Positions 33,484 through 38,512 of a stretch of DNA of 38,512 bases are shown here, piece by piece (positions within the stretch are counted from its first letter, which is position 1; every line of letters starts with the position of its first letter). This stretch comes from Hepatocystis sp. ex Piliocolobus tephrosceles (Eukaryota > Apicomplexa > Aconoidasida > Haemosporida > Plasmodiidae). The position numbers and the translations under genes are program-made. Below the pieces are notes generated by a model. That model had not been told where the DNA came from. It saw only the letters and a list, made by a program, of their open reading frames with translations, and searched no databases. The DNA is taken from NCBI GenBank assembly GCA_902459845.2, contig CABPSV020000015.1, positions 1-38,512 of the forward strand, read 5' to 3'.

Positions 33484-34096
33484 GATGAGAAAAAAAAAAA
33501 TACTATACTTTAACATATTAACACAAACATATGTGCATATATATAAAAATTCAGCTGACTTAGTCGGTATAATTAAGTCTTTATTTTTATTTCATTTTAT
33601 TATTTTTTTACTCTATCTTTTTAACACATTTTTTGAATTTTTGTAATATACAGATACGACTAACAAATGAATTAATTAAAAATAGGACATACGTTAAGTT
33701 ATCGTCTAAGAGTTTGAGTTTGTTCGCATGGGCATACATTTATTTTGACATAAAACAGATAATCGCGTAAGTTTATAAAAAAAAATGAAATAACATTATA
33801 TGCTTAAAACAATACGTATACCACCATAATAGTAGTACATTTTTATGGTAGTAGTTTAAAAAAAAAAAAAAAAAAATGATTACGTATTTTTTTTTTTTTC
33901 TTAGAAAATCTGATAACAGATTAGTTGAAGTTGAACATTGTAACACTTGGTTAGACATAATAAAACTGGCATGTTTGTACAACCAGATATCCGAATGGTA
34001 CAAACAAAAAATAGAAAAAGATTTTCATGTACACATGTCCGTTCATGCTTTTGCCTGTATAAAAAAATATGCACTTTAAATTTTGTTTTTAAAAAG

Positions 34097-34138
<42 letters not shown>

Positions 34139-34394
34139 TTTGTTTTTTTGTTTTTTTTTTTTTCTATATCGTAGTCACACAAGCCCATTTTCAGTAGAAT
34201 TTAAAGATGTTCTTAGAAATATGAAGGATGATGAAAATGCAGTTAAGGTTTGAATGAAAATAAAAAAAAAAAAAAAAAAAAAAATGTATATTACATAAAT
34301 ATTTTTATAAAATTGTCACATTATAAAAAAAAACAAAAAAAAAAAAAAATGTTTTTTTTTGTAGGCCTTAGAATATATTAGCATTTACTTTTAG
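31519..34394 (+). CDS. Unknown protein with mitochondrial-like N-terminus, 12 exons
   Basis: I assembled exons 31519-31571, 31776-31883, 31989-32133, 32335-32468, 32738-32825, 33017-33080, 33226-33272, 33374-33421, 33654-33766, 33905-34056, 34195-34247 and 34365-34394. The sum is 1035 nt (344 residues), with all junctions in phase. One junction is ambiguous: exon 10 could end at 33976 and exon 11 start at 34175, giving 324 residues. The N-terminus (MNKNRRLNVYLFSNSSR) has Arg/Lys/Ser/Asn without acids, typical of a mitochondrial presequence. The rest is helix-rich with motifs such as LLCMEEFFRKKKFYEVREIF and SLHLLNVYYNFGRNLNTQQD, recalling helical-hairpin (PPR-like) proteins, but no family is recognised. 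The stop is TAG at 34392-34394. A role in mitochondrial RNA or ribosome biology is possible but unsupported. It lies tandem to MetRS. Confidence 0.7.
32610..32690. repeat. 10-bp TTTTGATTTG repeat in intron 4 of the second 12-exon gene
   Basis: About seven copies of TTTTGATTTG, the last two changed to CTTGATTTG, followed by two poly(T) blocks ending at the acceptor of exon 5 (32737). Confidence 0.85.
33430..33478. repeat. (TA)n microsatellite, intronic
   Basis: About 24 TA dinucleotides within intron 8 of the second 12-exon gene, just after the donor at 33422. Confidence 0.9.
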
Positions 34395-35827
34395 AAAAGA
34401 GAAGTAGGATATAACAATATTCTTGTTTTTTATTTTTAAACTTGCAATTTTGAATATATATACATAAAATAATACCTTGTCTTTACATTTTTAAAATAAA
34501 TTAAAAAATTATACATATAAATGCTTTCCAATGTTGTTGCTAATTTTTTTTTTTTTTTTTTGTAATGTTTAAAAATAATCGTTTAAATAAATTGAAAACT
34601 GTGAAAATATTTGACGCGTTATATATATTTATGTGTATACGTTTAAAAAGAGAATTATTAGAAGGTTGTTAAAAATATATAAGCTTTATTTTTTTTTTTT
34701 TTTTTAACAAGAGTCGTAAATGTCCACTTGTGTAAATGTCCACTTGCGTAAATACATCCAACCATGTAGTACGTGTGTATGTAATCCGTACTAAAATTGT
34801 GAGTACAAGGATAAGTATTAGCATAATCATAAGTAATACGTTTACATATAGTTTTTTTTTACAACTTGTATAATAAGAATTAAATTGTATACTATAAAAT
34901 TTGTCACTTCATTACAACTCCATTTTAATCAGCTTTTAAAATTATAAAAAAAAAATTAACTAAAATTTAAGTAAAAAAAAAAAAAAAATCAATCCAAATT
35001 GAATATATTTTATTCCTTTTTTTGTTTTGTTTTTTTACGGTATAATTTTTTTTTCTTATTTCTGCTGTAAAGTTGATATATTTTATATAACAATTTAAAA
35101 AAAAGAAATGAGGAAAAAAATAAAATATAAAAGGGTGTGGGACTTTTACTTATTTGTTTATAAAAAAAAATAGTAAAAAAAAATTTCTTGTGCTTTACAA
35201 AATTAATTAACATGGCATTATCACTTCCTTCAACATTTTAGTTACTTTATTATTTGTGTTGACTCTTAGTACCATTTTGAAAGAATAATTTATAAAGATT
35301 TACAAATATATATATATATATATTACTTACAGTATGGACGCATATTGTTATTTATAATTTTATTTTATTTTATTTTATTTTTTTTGTTCCTGTTTTAGTG
35401 ACTGGGTGATATTATTTATTATATTGTTATATTTTATCTATTATTAAATACGTTTTATTTTTTTAACAAAATAAAATACAATGCAATACATTTTTTTTTT
35501 TTTTTTTTTTAACAAAACAACATATAATACATTTTGTTTTTTTAACCATGTGATCACAAAAACGCTTGCTCATATTTTTATAAAGTAACATACACTACGA
35601 TTTTTTCTTCTTCCCCTCCCTCTTCTTATTCTTCTGCTTCTTCTTTTTCTTCTTTTTCTTCTTCTTCTCCCTTTTCTTTTTCTCCCTCTTCTTTTCCCCC
35701 CTTTTTCTTTCTCTCCCCCTTCCTCTTTTTCCTCTCCCTTGCTATTCTTTTTATTTATTTATTTATTTTTTTGGGCAAAATTGTTATATACCAAAGCTTC
35801 ATAGGAAGAAAGAAAAGCAACGTATAA

Positions 35828-35860
<33 letters not shown>
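34395..35860. promoter_or_regulatory. Upstream region of methionyl-tRNA synthetase
   Basis: No exon is seen in these 1.47 kb. The left part holds the 3' end of the preceding gene with T runs near 34542-34561 and 34689-34705. The right part holds TTTTA repeats (35359-35380), a strand-asymmetric pyrimidine tract and a 29-base A run just before the ATG. The MetRS promoter and leader should be in the right half. Confidence 0.55.
35600..35747. repeat. Almost pure polypyrimidine tract (C/T) upstream of MetRS
   Basis: About 148 bases contain almost only C and T, with just a few interruptions. Irregular CTT, TCC and CCC blocks make it far more GC-rich than the rest of the spacer. It ends about 115 bases before the MetRS start codon. 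Confidence 0.9.
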
Positions 35861-35861
<1 letters not shown>

Positions 35862-38512
35862 TGATCGTATACCCACATAAGCACATAACACATACGTTGA
35901 AATGTATGTTGGCAGCACATATTTATAACTTTCGTGTTGAATTGAGTAATGATTTTTTATTTACTCGTGCGTTTGATATAGAAAAGAATATATTAAATGA
36001 TAAGAAGCCTTTACTTTTTTATGAAAATAATTTTGTTAGTTCTACTGAAGCAATTTGTTTTATATTTCACAGATTAAAAAATGGTACGATAAAACATATT
36101 GATGAAAAGTTAGCTTTGTATTTGACTTGGATAGATTGGAGTAATTTGCTAGAACAACGTATTAGTACATTAAATAAAAAAAAAATTATTGAAAGTTTAA
36201 ATGAATTAGAATTATATTTGGATGGGGTAAATCATAAACAATGTAATGTTAGTTCTGTACCAGCAGCTACAACTAATGCTGGAACAGCAGCTACAATTAG
36301 TGTTGGATCAGCAACTACAACTAATGCTGGATCAGCAGCTACAACTAATGCTGGATCAGCAGCTACAATTAGTGTTGGATCAGGTGTTGAGAGTGGTAGA
36401 TTAACACTTGCAGATGTATTCGTATATATAACACTACTCTATACGAATATAAAAATTTGCAAAGATAGTTGGATAAATATTACTAATTATATTGAAAAAA
36501 TAAACAATTTGGAAGATATACAAGAGGTTGTAAGAAATGTAGAAAAAATATATAAATATGAGAATATATATAATTTATTTATATCTAAAATAAAAAATGA
36601 AAAAAATGTGGATTGTAATGTAAAGGATGATAAATTTTATATAACCACTGCTATTAATTATGTAAATGGTGAACCACATATAGGACATGCATATGAAATA
36701 ATATTAGCTGATGTAATTGCTAGATATAATAAAAATTTTGGAAGAAATACATTTTTTACTACAGGTGCTGATGAACATGGTTTAAAAATTGCAAACCAAG
36801 CTGCAGAAAAAGGATTGACTCCAATAGAATTATGTAACAAATATGTAAAAAGATTTCAAGAATTGAACAAGAGCTTAAATATATGTGATGATTATTATGT
36901 TAGGACAACCAATGATATGCATAAGAAAGTAGCTAGTAAAATATGGATTGAATGTAAAAATAATGGAGATATTTATTTGGGTGTATATGAAGGTTGGTAT
37001 AATATAAGAGAAGAAACATATATAACTGAAAAAGAAGCTAAGCTTATGAATTATGTTGATCCATTAAATAATTTAAAATTAGAAAGAATGAAAGAAGAAT
37101 CTTATTTTTTTAAATTATCCAAATATCAGGAAAGATTGATTAAATATATTGAAAATAATCCTAATTTTATACAACCTGAACAAAAAAAAAATGAAATAAT
37201 GCAGAGATTAAAAGAACCATTGGAAGATTTGTCTTGTAGTAGAACAAAATTTTCATGGGGTATAGCAGTACCAAATGATAATAAACATGTTATGTATGTA
37301 TGGATGGATGCACTATTAAATTATTATTCAAGTTGTTTTATTGACGATAGTAAAAACATGTTTTGGCCACCTGATGTACAGATTATAGGAAAGGATATAG
37401 CATGGTTTCATTGTGTCATTTTACCTATTATTTTAATGTCGGCAAAATTAAAATTACCAAAATGTGTATATGCTCATGGTTTTATATTAGCATCGGATGG
37501 TAAAAAAATGTCTAAATCGTTTGGTAATGTAATAGATCCGTATGATATAATTAATAAATATGGTAGTGATGCTTTTCGTTATCATGTAATAAGAGAAACA
37601 AAAAAAGGAGTAGATGTCAGATTCGATATTGATAATTTAATAGATAGTTGCAATGCTGATTTAGCAGATACAGTTGGTAATTTATTCCAACGTATTTTAT
37701 CTCTATGTCAATCTTCTAATGATTCAAAAGTACCACCATATTGGGAAGAAAATGGATTGAATATGACTAACGAGGGGGATATATATAGTAGCAGTAACAT
37801 TAGTAAAAGCAACACTGTCAATATAAGTAATGACCCAAACCTATGTTTACCATTCGATTTACTACACTTTATTAATAATATCGATCATAATATGAAACAT
37901 ATAAATATTAATATTTGTTGTGAAAAAACAATTAATTTATGTAAAAGTTTAAATAAATTTTTAACTGTTTTAGCTCCTTGGAAATATAACGAAAAAGATG
38001 AATATCAGAAAAAAAAAAAATTACATATAATTCGATTAATGTTAGAATGTATATATTTTATTGCTCATTATATTGATGTATTTTTACCTAATATAGCTTC
38101 AAGAATATTTGAAACATTAAATGTTAAAAAAAAAAGTAAAATTGTTGATTTGGATATATGGCTTAATAATTTAGAAGAAGGTATGTTAATAAATAATAAT
38201 GGAATTTTGTTTAAAAAAATAGTAGTAGAAAATTTAGAATTAAAAATACAAAGAGTTATTTTGAAGGTTTGTAAAATTGTGAAAATATTAAATAGCGACT
38301 TAAGTAATGGTAATAGCAGTTATAATGGCAGTCATAGTAGCGGTCACAGTAATAAAGACATTAATAAAGACATTAATAAAGACATTAATAAAGACATTAA
38401 TAAAGATATTAATAAAGACATTAATAAAGACATTAATAAAGACATTAATAAAGATATTAATAAAGACATTAATAAAGACATTAATAAAGACATTAATAAA
38501 GATATTAATAAA
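35861..38512 (+). CDS. MetRS: Methionyl-tRNA synthetase with GST-like N-terminal domain (3' partial)
   Basis: This class I synthetase charges tRNA-Met with methionine in the cytosol. The frame is open from the ATG at 35861 to the window end, 884 codons without a stop. Residues 1-230 resemble a GST-like domain (for example LTLADVFVYITLLY near 182-196), the type used to join the parasite multi-synthetase complex around tRip. A repeat of AATTNAGS-type octapeptides lies at about 135-174. The catalytic domain begins FYITTAINYVNGEPHIGHAYE, with the HIGH motif at 273-276. The zinc/connective region is in the middle, WMDALLNYY lies in the fold, and the KMSKS loop is at 549-553. The anticodon-binding helical domain follows (DADLADTVGNLFQR-like segment and APWKYNE). 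The visible C-terminus is an open NKDI tandem repeat, so the true end and any tRNA-binding appendix are unseen. Confidence 0.95.
36263..36382 (+). repeat. 24-bp coding repeat in the MetRS GST-like domain
   Basis: Five tandem copies of a 24-bp unit encode the octapeptides AATTNAGT, AATISVGS, ATTTNAGS, AATTNAGS and AATISVGS. Two sub-types alternate (TNAG and ISVG). The array interrupts the GST-like domain before its C-terminal helices. Confidence 0.92.
38351..38512 (+). repeat. 12-bp coding repeat NKDI at the visible C-terminus of MetRS
   Basis: AATAAAGACATT and AATAAAGATATT units repeat at least 13 times and continue past the window edge. They encode Asn-Lys-Asp-Ile. GAT variants occur at semi-regular positions, which suggests a higher-order unit of about four copies. 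Confidence 0.92.

Noticed and set aside
1..38512. tRNA or rRNA genes
   Set aside because: Spacers were scanned by eye for GC-rich cloverleaf-like segments and none was convincing; a tRNAscan-SE run would be decisive.

Overview
The window looks like nuclear chromosomal DNA of a malaria parasite (Plasmodium, species not resolved). The evidence is very high A+T, long poly(A)/poly(T) and (TA)n tracts in every spacer, asparagine-rich and tandem-repeat inserts inside conserved enzymes, multi-exon genes with short AT-rich introns, and proteins typical of apicomplexans: a dynamin without PH domain, an apicoplast-type pyruvate kinase, and a GST-fused methionyl-tRNA synthetase. No tRNA, rRNA, CRISPR array or mobile element was recognised.

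Layout, left to right: dynamin-like GTPase DYN2 (-, 1495-3729); a large helical-repeat-like, probably mitochondrial protein of unknown function (+, 5788-9681); mitochondrial ADP/ATP carrier (+, 12263-13171); a 12-exon gene that I assembled by splice phase and that encodes a degenerate MCM-family protein (-, 14189-18436); pyruvate kinase II (+, 20373-22661); the C-terminal part of DNA polymerase zeta/REV3 (-, 23112-26669), cut by a run of Ns at 26670-26800; an IF-3-like organellar factor (-, 27187-28164); ARL1 GTPase (+, 29930-30466); a second 12-exon gene with a mitochondrial-looking N-terminus and no recognised family (+, 31519-34394); and methionyl-tRNA synthetase (+, 35861 to the window end, 3' partial). 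Spacers are 0.4-2.6 kb and carry minisatellites with 11, 12, 15, 20 and about 95 bp periods.

The genes do not form one pathway. Many, however, are organelle-linked: organelle fission (DYN2), mitochondrial nucleotide exchange (AAC), apicoplast nucleotide/pyruvate supply (PK2), probable organellar translation (IF-3-like), and two predicted mitochondrial proteins. Two others are DNA-metabolism proteins (REV3 and the MCM-like protein).

The two most interesting points are these. (1) The MCM-like gene keeps the MCM arginine-finger motif but has lost Walker A and Walker B, which resembles the meiotic MCMDC2/MEI-218 type. (2) The N gap lies where REV3 abruptly loses its N-terminal half, including polymerase motif A. 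By my recollection of P. falciparum chromosome 10, it is also where gene order changes relative to that species. The gap is therefore either an under-sized gap or misjoin, or a real rearrangement breakpoint.
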